DNA from: DASZXJ01 sp035545895
GTDB taxonomy: Bacteria > Planctomycetota > Phycisphaerae > Tepidisphaerales > Tepidisphaeraceae
Length of the DNA: 11,570 nucleotides
Direction: 5' to 3'
Assembly: GCA_035545895.1 (NCBI GenBank)
Contig: DASZXJ010000094.1
Location: 1 to 11,570 of the forward strand
A program made the position numbers and the translations under genes. The notes beneath the pieces are model-generated. The model searched no databases. It saw only the letters and a program-made list of their open reading frames with translations, and had not been told where the DNA came from. Below, piece after piece: positions 1 to 7,044 of this stretch (within the stretch, counting starts at the first letter, position 1; each line of letters starts with the position of its first letter).

Positions 1-57
1 GCCCGGTCCGCCGAGGAGCGATATCCGTGAACAAAGGCATCTTGACCGAAGCCAAGA

Positions 58-74
58 TTGGGGCTCTGCCCCAA
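58..74. repeat. GC-rich hairpin, REP-like
   Basis: TTGGGG (58-63) and CCCCAA (69-74) form a perfect 6-bp stem around the loop CTCTG, followed by another C-rich run (76-79). No T-tract follows on either strand, so it is not a classic Rho-independent terminator. From memory, similar 'GGGGCTCTGCCCC' words recur in intergenic DNA of many GC-rich bacteria. It could be a REP-type element or a transcript-end hairpin for a gene upstream of the window. Confidence 0.4.
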
Positions 75-155
75 ACCCCGCCTCGTAAGCCTCTTTGCCA
101 AATGGGTCTTGACGAGTAACGGTCTTTCATAGAAGAGGGTCTTGAGAGATTGTGG

Positions 156-227
156 TACAGAGGACACGGATAAATACCGATAAGTCAAACGATCTTCTCT
201 GTATCCTCTGTAATCTCGGTGGCTAAA
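156..227 (+). repeat. Dispersed inverted repeat 'CTCTGTG', copy 1
   Basis: The right arm contains three tandem 9-nt units, CTCTGTATC (197-205), CTCTGTAAT (206-214) and CTCGGTGGC (215-223), followed by TAAA (224-227). The left arm, 156-173, pairs with 195-212 at 15 of 18 positions around a 21-nt loop. The 29-nt block 196-224 matches the block at 4690-4718 at 24 of 29 positions, so the two are copies of one element in the same orientation. It ends 4 nt before the start codon at 232. Its GGTGG (218-222) lies 9 nt upstream of that ATG and may act as the ribosome binding site, which is an inference. Confidence 0.7.
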
Positions 228-231
228 CAAA

Positions 232-1635
232 ATGAATATCGACAAAACACTTAAGCCATCCGACTTATCAAAATTGCTTTCGCGTCTATTTGGCCTTGCA
301 ATAAACAAGCTGCAACGGCTCAATCGCGCGTGGGATAACTCGCGCGGCGCGCCGGTATTCACCGTCGATGGCCAATACACCGCCCGCGCGTGGACGCAGT
401 GGACTCATGGCTTTCAATTTGGCTGTCCGCTGCTTGTTTATGAGATTACCGGCGACAAAAAACTGCTGGACCTGGCTCGCAAAAAAATCCTGGTCCACAT
501 GCCGCAGCACGTGACGCACATGGGCGTGCACGATCATGGGTTTAACAACATCTCCACCTTCGGCAATCTGCGCAGGCTCATGTTCGAAGGGAAGATCCCG
601 CATAACGACTGGGAATTGAGGTATTACGAACTGGCCCTTAAAGCCAGCGGGGCAGTCCAGGCGGCACGGTGGGCCGGGGTTCGCGTCGATCATCCATCAC
701 CGCATTCCGCTGGCTCGACCCAGCTTGGCTACATCTATTCTTTCAATGGCCAGCAGTCTCTCTTCATCGATACCATGCGCACGCTGCGGTCGCTTTGCGT
801 GGCGTGGCAGCTCGGTCAAAAGCTGCTGCACGAAAACGATCGGCAGGCCGACTTGCTCAAACGCGCGGTCCTGCATGCGCTGGTCACCAATCAATACCTC
901 ATGTATCACGGAGACTCTTCACAAACGTACGATGTTGCCGGCCGAACAGCACATGAGGCGATCTTCAATCGGACTGACGGTGTCTTTCGAAATCGCTCGA
1001 CTCAGCAAGGCTATTCGCCGTTTTCCACATGGACGCGCGGTTTGGCGTGGGCCATGCTCGGATTTGCCGAACAACTCGAATTTCTGTCTCAAATTCCGGT
1101 TACCGAATTTCAGAAATCGACTGGCCTGTCAAAATCGAAAGTGATTTCCATGTTTGAACAAGCCGCCAGGCAGACTTGCGATCATTACATCAATGACTGT
1201 TCGGCCTCGGATGGAATCACATACTGGGACGATGGCGCACCCGGTCTGGCCAGGCTCGGCAATTGGCGCGACAGGCCAGCAGACCCGTTCAACAATTACG
1301 AGCCTGTCGATTCATCCGCCGGCGCAATCGCCAGCCAGGGACTTTTGCGCCTGGGGAATTATCTGGGAACCAAAGGAAAGAATTACACACAGGCCGGGCT
1401 GACGATCGCCAAAACGTTACTCGACGAACCTTACCTTTCGACGGATCGCCAACACCAAGGCTTGCTGTTGCACACGATTTATCATCGCCCCAATGGCTGG
1501 GACCACATCCCCAGGGGCAGCAAAATTCCGAACAGCGAATCCTGCATGTGGGGCGATTACCATCTGCTGGAACTGGCCGTCATGATTTGGAGATTATCCA
1601 AACGCGAGCAATATCCGACGTTTTTTAGCCTATGA
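232..1635 (+). CDS. Glycoside hydrolase family 88 (unsaturated glucuronyl hydrolase-like)
   Basis: This 467-aa protein looks like a GH88 enzyme. The family removes the 4,5-unsaturated uronic acid that polysaccharide lyases leave at the non-reducing end of glycosaminoglycan, gellan or ulvan-type oligosaccharides, by hydration of the double bond. Family-like signatures appear in the expected order: a VHDHGF segment with Asp101, FIDTMRTL with Asp180 (these two fit the catalytic Asp pair of the family), STWTRGLAW around Trp267 and Arg269, YWDD at 331-334, a PVDSSAGAIA segment near 358-367, and a terminal MWGDYHLLE motif near 439-447. There is no signal peptide, so a cytoplasmic role on imported oligosaccharides is likely. 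It is longer than the usual 370-400 aa. No lyase or sugar transporter adjoins it, so the substrate is unknown. A GH105-type rhamnogalacturonyl hydrolase is the main alternative. No strong Shine-Dalgarno is present beyond GGTGG inside the upstream repeat. Confidence 0.87.
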   Translation: MNIDKTLKPSDLSKLLSRLFGLAINKLQRLNRAWDNSRGAPVFTVDGQYTARAWTQWTHGFQFGCPLLVYEITGDKKLLDLARKKILVHMPQHVTHMGVHDHGFNNISTFGNLRRLMFEGKIPHNDWELRYYELALKASGAVQAARWAGVRVDHPSPHSAGSTQLGYIYSFNGQQSLFIDTMRTLRSLCVAWQLGQKLLHENDRQADLLKRAVLHALVTNQYLMYHGDSSQTYDVAGRTAHEAIFNRTDGVFRNRSTQQGYSPFSTWTRGLAWAMLGFAEQLEFLSQIPVTEFQKSTGLSKSKVISMFEQAARQTCDHYINDCSASDGITYWDDGAPGLARLGNWRDRPADPFNNYEPVDSSAGAIASQGLLRLGNYLGTKGKNYTQAGLTIAKTLLDEPYLSTDRQHQGLLLHTIYHRPNGWDHIPRGSKIPNSESCMWGDYHLLELAVMIWRLSKREQYPTFFSL

Positions 1636-1782
1636 AAATAGTGGGGATGAGCCTTCTTTCAAATTGCCTGTTCTGGCGGATTTTTATTCAGTTTCAGGGC
1701 GATGGCCTGACCACATGTGCAACAACTTCTGTTGGCGTGATAAAGAATATCATTGTTATCGGGGATCCATCCATTTCCTGCA

Positions 1783-1788
1783 TATAAT
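1783..1788 (+). promoter_or_regulatory. Consensus -10 box (TATAAT) abutting a start codon
   Basis: TATAAT at 1783-1788 is a perfect -10 hexamer. Transcription would be expected to start about six bases downstream, at or next to the A of the ATG at 1794. No Shine-Dalgarno precedes that ATG, which fits a leaderless mRNA. No good -35 hexamer lies 16-18 nt upstream; TTGTTA at 1753-1758 is 24 nt away. The promoter is therefore a prediction of moderate strength. Confidence 0.4.
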
Positions 1789-1793
1789 CTCTT

Positions 1794-2429
1794 ATGCGAT
1801 GTACGATCGCGGGCATGTTCTTTCTCGCGATGTTGACGATGGGGTTGGCCATAGCCAAGCCTCCGCCGGGGAGTCAGAAGCCGAGTTTGATTACGCCGGC
1901 CCCGCCGCCGGCGTCGTTGAGCCAGCCGCCACGGCAGTCGGGCAGTGTGTGGAATTCAATTCAAAGCGATGTCGATCGCAGCACTGGTTTCATTCAGGAT
2001 GAATCGAGTTATCAGTTTGGCCACATGCAGCCGCCGCCGGTGGGGAAGGAATTTCAGCGGTTCATGGAAGAGCGTGAACGCCAGATGCGAATCGAACAGC
2101 GGGCGCGTCAAAAGGCCGGGCAAAAGCTTAGCCGCGAAGAACTGGATCGGCGGGAATATGAACTGTTCATTCACGCCGGCTTATCAACCACCAGCCTGCA
2201 AACGCTGGCGGATGAAGAGGCCCTGACCAAGGCCAAGGAACTGCGGAACAACCAGTTGATCGCCGCGCAAAACGATCGCGCAGCCGCGCTCAAAGATCGG
2301 CCCAACGACCGCGAACAAATCGAAAGCACCTATCAGAAGACCATTCAGGACATTCGCCGGCGTTATGAAACCGAGCGAGAACGGATTCTGGGATATGAAC
2401 CGCCGTCAACGACGCAGGCGGCGCCGTAG
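1794..2429 (+). CDS. Secreted proline-rich/coiled-coil protein of unknown function
   Basis: I do not recognise this 211-aa protein. Residues 1-21 look like a Sec signal peptide (Arg2, a hydrophobic run at 6-20, likely cleavage after Ala21). Next comes a Pro/Ser-rich low-complexity linker (about 22-50, with several PPP and PPPA runs). Residues about 83-200 are very rich in Glu, Arg, Gln and Lys, with heptad-like spacing that suggests a long helical or coiled-coil periplasmic segment. The tail is Pro/Thr-rich. There are no cysteines in the mature part and no catalytic motif. Later Met codons (residues 8, 12, 15) would remove the positive N-region of the signal, so ATG 1794 is preferred despite lacking an SD. 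It is separated from the hydrolase gene by 158 bp and probably has its own promoter. A structural or chaperone-like envelope role is possible but unproven. Confidence 0.7.
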   Translation: MRCTIAGMFFLAMLTMGLAIAKPPPGSQKPSLITPAPPPASLSQPPRQSGSVWNSIQSDVDRSTGFIQDESSYQFGHMQPPPVGKEFQRFMEERERQMRIEQRARQKAGQKLSREELDRREYELFIHAGLSTTSLQTLADEEALTKAKELRNNQLIAAQNDRAAALKDRPNDREQIESTYQKTIQDIRRRYETERERILGYEPPSTTQAAP

Positions 2430-2515
2430 TGTTCGGATTGATTGGAAAGATACGACGGGAGCGAACGCATCACGCAAGCGGGGCCGCTAAGCGGGAGTGG
2501 GACAGTTCGACTATC

Positions 2516-3604
2516 TCAATTCGTTTTTGCAATTCGGCGGGAATCCTTCATTGCTTTGCCGTTGCGTTTGCGCTGGACGCGGGGGCGGCCGAAGGCGTCG
2601 GTCTCGGTCATCACGCGGCTGGACCGCATGGGGTCGGCGACTTTTGACAGATCAAACAGTTCCGGCTCGTCGTTCTTTCCCCGCGTTGAATCGGTTTTCG
2701 GCGAAGTCAGGGCGTGCTCCAATCGCTTGCGGGCGTAGCCGACATACTCCTCGGACTGATCGATGCCGACATATTGCCGGCCTAGAAGTGCGGCGCTGAC
2801 GACCGTCGTGCCGCTGCCATTGAATGGGTCCAGCACGACATCGCCGGGGTTGCTTGACGCGAGGATGATCCGGTTGAGCACGCCGATGGGCATCTGGCAG
2901 CCGTGCCATCCTTCGCGTTCCTTGAAGGTTCCGCAGACGCGCGATTCATACCAGACATCGCCGCCCGGTTCGAAATAGGCGTGCGGCGCGGTTTCCTGCG
3001 GGCGGAGAAACCAGGTGTCATCCGGCAACTTGCCCTTGGGGTTGGCGCGAGCGTCGGCATAGGTCGTCTGCCTTGCACTGGCGACGCGAACCGCATCGGC
3101 ATTGAACGTCAGGTTCGTCATCCCGGGATCGGGCTTTTCCTTGGTGAAGTAAAGAATGTGCGTATGACTCTTGGCGAACATCTTTTTGGTCTGCTGGCCG
3201 AACGTGTAATGCCAGATGATCCAGTTGCGCATGTGAAAGCCGATTTTTCGCCGCGCCACATGACAAAGATCGGCCACAAATTCATCGCCGATCGCCAGGT
3301 AAAACGATCCCGTCGGCTTGAGGGCGCGATGAACGGCGCGCATCCATGTTTCCGACCAGTTGACGTATTCATCAACGTCTTTTTGATCGTCATAGCCGTG
3401 GTAGAGATAGCCGATATTGAACGGTGGATCTGCAAAGACCAGATCGACCCACCCTTCGGGTGCGTTATTCAGAATCTGGATGCTGTCGCCCTGACAGATC
3501 TGGTTGAGAGGCAGACCATCGATGAGATTCTGTGCGCGATCATTGCTGCCAATGCTTTTAAGTCCCTTGCGATACGCTTTTTTACGATCTTGCGTTATGT
3601 TCAT
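2516..3604 (-). CDS. Beta-class DNA methyltransferase (N6-adenine or N4-cytosine)
   Basis: This 362-aa protein is an SAM-dependent DNA amino-methyltransferase. Catalytic motif IV (ADPPFN, residues 58-63) precedes the SAM-binding motif I (DPFNGSGTT, 259-267), and the acidic IDQSEEY follows at 281-287. The order IV, target recognition, X, I defines the beta class (CcrM/HinfI-like, PF01555). DPPF favours N6-adenine, but N4-cytosine cannot be excluded. A WHGCQMPIGVLNRII block (233-247) is the motif X region. The N-terminus (about 1-35) and a basic, low-complexity C-terminal tail (about 300-362) lie outside the fold. No restriction endonuclease or specificity subunit is adjacent, so it looks like a solitary regulatory or epigenetic methylase. 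It is convergent with the secreted-protein gene (86 bp apart) and divergent from the thiamine gene. The start codon has no evident SD, but no other start is available before the conserved core. Confidence 0.92.
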   Translation of the reverse strand: MNITQDRKKAYRKGLKSIGSNDRAQNLIDGLPLNQICQGDSIQILNNAPEGWVDLVFADPPFNIGYLYHGYDDQKDVDEYVNWSETWMRAVHRALKPTGSFYLAIGDEFVADLCHVARRKIGFHMRNWIIWHYTFGQQTKKMFAKSHTHILYFTKEKPDPGMTNLTFNADAVRVASARQTTYADARANPKGKLPDDTWFLRPQETAPHAYFEPGGDVWYESRVCGTFKEREGWHGCQMPIGVLNRIILASSNPGDVVLDPFNGSGTTVVSAALLGRQYVGIDQSEEYVGYARKRLEHALTSPKTDSTRGKNDEPELFDLSKVADPMRSSRVMTETDAFGRPRVQRKRNGKAMKDSRRIAKTN

Positions 3605-3615
3605 GGGTTCATCAA

Positions 3616-4683
3616 ATGAATGCCGGAGTCCTGCGAATTCTCGATGCCAACTGCAACCGTGCCCGGGAGGCGCTGCGAGTCCTGGAGGATTATGCCCGTT
3701 TTATTCTCAACGACGAGCCCACCTCCATGGCCCTGAAGCAGTTGCGGCACGACTTTCAGCGGGCTATCGCCTCGGTCGCGCCTGATGCGATCATACACCG
3801 CGACACGCCCGGGGACGTAGGAACAGGCTCAAAAACAACAACCGAGCTGAGCCGAGAGAATCTCGCCGCGGTTGTCACCGCAGCCGGAAAGCGCCTTGGC
3901 GAAGCGCTGCGAACGGTCGAAGAGTACCTGAAAATCGACCAACCGTCGAATGCCTCCCAAATCGAATCCATTCGCTATCGGTTTTACACATTGGAACAGA
4001 AAATTTCCCAAACATTGCACCATGCCGCTTGCGGCTTGGCGCGAATCCGGCTCTGCGTATTGATCACCGAATCCCAATGCAAACACTCCTGGCTGCAAAC
4101 GGCCGAGCAAGCCATTGCCGGCGGGGCAGATTGTTTGCAACTGCGCGAAAAATCGCTCGACGGAGGCGAACTGCTCAAACGGGCGCGGCCATTTGTCCAG
4201 CTTTGCAAAAAGCACAAGGTCGTCAGCATCATCAACGATCGGCCTGATATCGCCATGCTCAGCGATGCCGATGGCGTGCACGTGGGCCAAGGTGATTTGC
4301 CCTGTGTTGAAGCAAGGAAAATCGTCGATTCGCAAAAAATCGTGGGCGTCAGCACGCACAATCTCGAACAAGCCAGGCAGGCGATGCTGGACGGAGCGGA
4401 TTACATTGGCATCGGGCCGATCTTCAAAAGTCCGACCAAGCCGCGCGATTTTCTGCCCGGACTCGATTTTGCAAAACAGGTGGCCGGCGCGAATTTGCCC
4501 ATTCCCGCCATCGCGATTGCGGGCATTACGGTGGATAATGTCGATGAAGTTCTAAATACCGGAATTCGCGCAATTGCCGTAACGGCTGCGGTGATTGGCT
4601 GTGATAATGTGCAGGCTGCTGCGAAACAATTGAAAGAAAAAATCAGCCACAAAGCACACAGAGAGCACAGAGACAAAACTTAG
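3616..4683 (+). CDS. thiE: ThiD2-ThiE fusion: HMP-phosphate kinase / thiamine phosphate synthase
   Basis: A two-domain enzyme for the last condensation in thiamine synthesis. Residues about 5-135 match ThiD2, the small kinase domain reported to phosphorylate HMP-P to HMP-PP without acting on free HMP; the RILDANCNRAREALRVLEDYARF segment is its hallmark. Residues about 145-340 are a ThiE TIM barrel that joins HMP-PP and thiazole phosphate to give thiamine phosphate. Visible motifs are QLREK (175-179), INDRPDIA (206-213), DGVHVGQGDLP (219-229), GVSTHN (244-249), GIGPIFKSPTKP (265-276) and AIAGI (300-304). The reading frame runs into an inverted repeat: residues 344-355 (SHKAHREHRDKT) are encoded by its left arm and the TAG falls in its loop region. 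No SD precedes the ATG, but the ThiD2 core begins at once, so the start is firm. No TPP riboswitch fits in the 11-bp gap upstream. Confidence 0.94.
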   Translation: MNAGVLRILDANCNRAREALRVLEDYARFILNDEPTSMALKQLRHDFQRAIASVAPDAIIHRDTPGDVGTGSKTTTELSRENLAAVVTAAGKRLGEALRTVEEYLKIDQPSNASQIESIRYRFYTLEQKISQTLHHAACGLARIRLCVLITESQCKHSWLQTAEQAIAGGADCLQLREKSLDGGELLKRARPFVQLCKKHKVVSIINDRPDIAMLSDADGVHVGQGDLPCVEARKIVDSQKIVGVSTHNLEQARQAMLDGADYIGIGPIFKSPTKPRDFLPGLDFAKQVAGANLPIPAIAIAGITVDNVDEVLNTGIRAIAVTAAVIGCDNVQAAAKQLKEKISHKAHREHRDKT

Positions 4684-4721
4684 ATTCAATCTCTGTGTCC
4701 TCCGTGACCTCCGTGGCTAAA
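4645..4721 (+). repeat. Dispersed inverted repeat 'CTCTGTG', copy 2
   Basis: The arms 4645-4673 and 4690-4718 are each 29 nt and pair at 22 of 29 positions around a 16-nt loop. The right arm is three 9-nt units, CTCTGTGTC (4691-4699), CTCCGTGAC (4700-4708) and CTCCGTGGC (4709-4717), followed by TAAA. The left arm read on the minus strand has the same period (CTCTGTGCT, CTCTGTGTG, CTTTGTGGC). The left arm encodes the last residues of the thiamine enzyme and the element ends 20 nt before the murJ start. It could act as an RNA hairpin between the two genes. It is too long and has no T-run to be a classic terminator. Confidence 0.8.
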
Positions 4722-4741
4722 AAGTTGTTAAAGGGAAATGG

Positions 4742-6430
4742 ATGTCCCAGGACACTGTAACAGTTGAAGCATCTTCCGCCAAGCCGAAGGGAAATTCGGT
4801 CGTTTCTTCCGCCAAGTTGATTGGCGCGATTACATTTCTCAGTCGAATTCTCGGCATGGCGCGCGAAAGCATCGCAGCCAACTATTTCGGGGCGAATGTC
4901 GTTTATTCGGCGTTCACCTTTGCGTTTACGGTTCCCAACCTGTTTCGAAAATTGCTTGGCGAAGGCGCGCTATCCGCGGCGTTTATTCCGCTTTACGCCC
5001 AAGCCGTCAAAGCAGAGCGCAGCGGCGCCAGCGATCTGCCCGCCAACGATTTTGCCGCCGCCAGCGTCAATCTGCTTTGTGCCATTTTGCTCGGATTGAC
5101 CGTTATCGGCGAAGCAATTCTCGTGCTGATCGTGCTGCTGATCCCGATGCGCCCCGACCGGCTGCTGGCGATGCAGTTGACCATCATCATGCTGCCTTAC
5201 GTGCTGATGGTGTGTGGGGCAGCGTTTATCGGCTCGATATTACAGGTGCACGAGCGATTCGCCGCCATCACATTTACCGCGGTCGTGTCGAATGTCTGCC
5301 TGATTGTCGCGATGATCGCGGCGGCACGGATTTACGACCTGAACACCGATGCCGGGCAAATCGCGGCCGTGCGGTGGTTGTCGTTTTCAGTTCTCGTGGC
5401 GGGGGTCGTTCAAATTTTGATCTTGCTGCCATCGCTGCGCGCGGTTGGTTTTCGGTTTCGCGCGATGCTGCATTTCATGACGCCGGCCGTGCGGAAAATG
5501 GTGCAGATGACGATTCCCGTGGCGCTGGGCGCGGGCGTGTTGCAGGTGTCAACTTTGCTCGACAAATCGATCGCGTTTTACCTGTCGCGCGAAGGTGTGA
5601 ACACGCACATGACGCTGCTCGGCTACTCGATCTGGCTGCCGATGGCCGAAGGCGCGACCCAGCGATTGAACTGGGCGCAATATCTCTATCAGTTTCCGCT
5701 TGGCGTCTTTGCAATCGCGCTGGCGACGGCGATTTTTCCCAAGCTCAGCGCAGATGCCCATGACCCGGGTCGCGAGCAGTTCAAAGCAGTTTTGCGCCAA
5801 GGCGTGCAGGCGTCGCTGTTTATTGGTTTGCCCGCCAGTGTCGGAATGATTGTCGTGCGCTATCCGGCGGTACAGTTTCTTTTTCAGCATGGCAATTTCA
5901 CGGCTGAGGATACACGGCTGGTGGCGCTATCGACCGCCATTTATTCCGCAGCCATCTGGGCATTCAGCCTTCAACAGATTCTCAACCGTGCCTATTACGC
6001 GCTGCACGATACCACCGCACCGCTGATCTGGGGCATCGTCAATCTGGTGATGAACATCGTCATCGAAATTCCGCTGCTCTGGACCAGCCTCGGCGAAAGC
6101 GCGATGGCGGTCGGCACGCTGGTCAGCTTTGCGTTGCAAGCCATCGCGATGCTTTGGATACTGGATCGCCGGGTCGGAGGACTCGGTCTGACGAAGAATG
6201 TTGGACCGATCATCAAAATGATCCTGGCGACACTGCTCATGTGGATCATCTGCGTGGTCGTTCAGCATCTGCCGATCTATCCGCATGGTGAGCGAAAATT
6301 GATCTGGGCCTGTCAGTTGGCCCTGACGGTATTGGTCGGCGGCTTGAGCTATTTCGCGGCGTGCGCGGCGATGGGCCTCGATGTCACCACACATATCCGG
6401 CGGCGAGCAAGGCCACTCAAAACAGATTGA
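4742..6430 (+). CDS. murJ: MurJ, lipid II flippase
   Basis: A 562-aa polytopic inner-membrane protein of the MurJ/MviN (MOP) family, which moves undecaprenyl-linked peptidoglycan precursor across the membrane. The signature near the N-terminus is clear: FLSRILGMARE (32-42, with conserved Arg35 and Arg41), then VPNLFRKLLGEGALSAAFIPLYAQ split over 64-87. Asp274 and Lys275 lie in the region of the essential charged pair of TM8. YQFPLGVFAIALATAIFP (316-333) is the second family hallmark. About 14 hydrophobic segments follow one another to the end. Residues about 284-312 form an extra loop before the YQFPLG motif compared with the E. coli protein. The start is supported by AAGGG (4731-4735) six bases upstream; an out-of-frame ATG at 4738 soon hits a stop. 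It is 58 bp downstream of thiE on the same strand, with repeat copy 2 filling most of the gap. Confidence 0.95.
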   Translation: MSQDTVTVEASSAKPKGNSVVSSAKLIGAITFLSRILGMARESIAANYFGANVVYSAFTFAFTVPNLFRKLLGEGALSAAFIPLYAQAVKAERSGASDLPANDFAAASVNLLCAILLGLTVIGEAILVLIVLLIPMRPDRLLAMQLTIIMLPYVLMVCGAAFIGSILQVHERFAAITFTAVVSNVCLIVAMIAAARIYDLNTDAGQIAAVRWLSFSVLVAGVVQILILLPSLRAVGFRFRAMLHFMTPAVRKMVQMTIPVALGAGVLQVSTLLDKSIAFYLSREGVNTHMTLLGYSIWLPMAEGATQRLNWAQYLYQFPLGVFAIALATAIFPKLSADAHDPGREQFKAVLRQGVQASLFIGLPASVGMIVVRYPAVQFLFQHGNFTAEDTRLVALSTAIYSAAIWAFSLQQILNRAYYALHDTTAPLIWGIVNLVMNIVIEIPLLWTSLGESAMAVGTLVSFALQAIAMLWILDRRVGGLGLTKNVGPIIKMILATLLMWIICVVVQHLPIYPHGERKLIWACQLALTVLVGGLSYFAACAAMGLDVTTHIRRRARPLKTD

Positions 6431-6518
6431 GGTTCGCTTTCGTTTTTTTGAACCTGCCGCGGTCGAGAATTTCCAATAGAAACTGGATTTGCGCGTTCAT
6501 GCGGGCAAAATATCAGCA

Positions 6519-6986
6519 ATGCATCGGCCCATCCAAGTTCGACGTTGTCAGGTCAGTGAAATCATCGATCTGCGCTGGCGGATTCTCCGGGCCGGGCTTG
6601 CGCGGGAGACGGCGTTTTTTGATGGGGACAACGAGCCCACGACCTATCACTTCGCCGCTGAGGATGTTGGCCGGATTGTCGGCTGTGCGACATTGCTTCG
6701 CCGGCTATGGCAAGATATGCCCGCCTGGCAATTGCGGGGAATGGCGGTCGAGCCGGCGTTACAGGGCAGGGGCGTGGGAAGTTTGCTTCTGAAAATGGTC
6801 GATCAAACGGTGAGATTAGAAAGCCACAGCATGCAATTGTGGTGCAACGCCCGCTCGCCTGCCGTGCAGTTTTACCGCAAATCCTGCTGGGAAACGTTCG
6901 GCGATGAATTCGATATTCCAACTGCGGGCCCGCATCTCAAAATGACGAAACTGCTCACGAAAGCCGATCGAATTACTTCCGCATAA
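6519..6986 (+). CDS. GNAT-family N-acetyltransferase
   Basis: A 155-aa acetyltransferase of the GNAT superfamily, using acetyl-CoA to modify an unknown amine. Motif A is well preserved: LRGMAVEPALQGRGVGSLLL (72-91), with the pyrophosphate loop QGRGVG at 82-87. A motif B-like strand and helix follows (LWCNARSPAVQFYRK, 107-121). The tail has PHLKM, common in this group. Single-domain length is normal. The ATG at 6519 is chosen over an in-frame TTG at 6489; neither has a clear SD, so the N-terminus may be off by ten residues. It follows murJ by 88 bp and may be read through from it. The spacer (6431-6518) holds only a weak GGTTC/GAACC pair. Confidence 0.85.
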   Translation: MHRPIQVRRCQVSEIIDLRWRILRAGLARETAFFDGDNEPTTYHFAAEDVGRIVGCATLLRRLWQDMPAWQLRGMAVEPALQGRGVGSLLLKMVDQTVRLESHSMQLWCNARSPAVQFYRKSCWETFGDEFDIPTAGPHLKMTKLLTKADRITSA

Positions 6987-7004
6987 ACTTATTATTTGAA
7001 AGAA

Positions 7005-7044
7005 TTTACAAACCGAAGAATAAAATTCCTATAACTCTTATAGG
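7005..7044 (+). promoter_or_regulatory. Predicted promoter with overlapping palindromic operator
   Basis: In the AT-rich spacer before the ABC operon, TTTACA (7005-7010) and TATAAC (7030-7035) resemble -35 and -10 boxes with a long 19-bp spacer (TTACAA gives 18). A perfect palindrome CCTATA-N5-TATAGG (7028-7044) covers the -10 box. A repressor bound there would block RNA polymerase, so this is a plausible operator. The mRNA leader would be about 90 nt. TTGAAA (6996-7001) with AATAAA (7019-7024) is a weaker alternative. No regulator gene is adjacent. Confidence 0.45.

Noticed and set aside
3..119. Possible C-terminal tail of a gene entering from the left edge
   Set aside because: Frames end at 30, 88 and 119, but none shows recognisable protein character and part lies in the GC-rich hairpin, so none can be preferred.
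2903..3619. A 238-codon open frame on the plus strand opposite the methyltransferase
   Set aside because: It mirrors a gene with full catalytic motifs on the other strand, shows no domain or SD, and would overlap the thiE start.
4690..4730. Rho-independent terminator between thiE and murJ
   Set aside because: The hairpin is long and imperfect with no T-run after it, and its structure is shared with the copy at 156-227, so it is a dispersed repeat.
5077..5763. A 228-codon open frame within murJ
   Set aside because: Its Arg/Ala/Gly/Asp-rich composition is typical of an out-of-frame reading of a GC-rich gene, and murJ is unambiguous here.
6431..6454. Terminator after murJ (GGTTC...GAACC with a T-run)
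   Set aside because: The stem is only 5 bp with a 14-nt loop, and the T-run lies inside the loop instead of after the stem.
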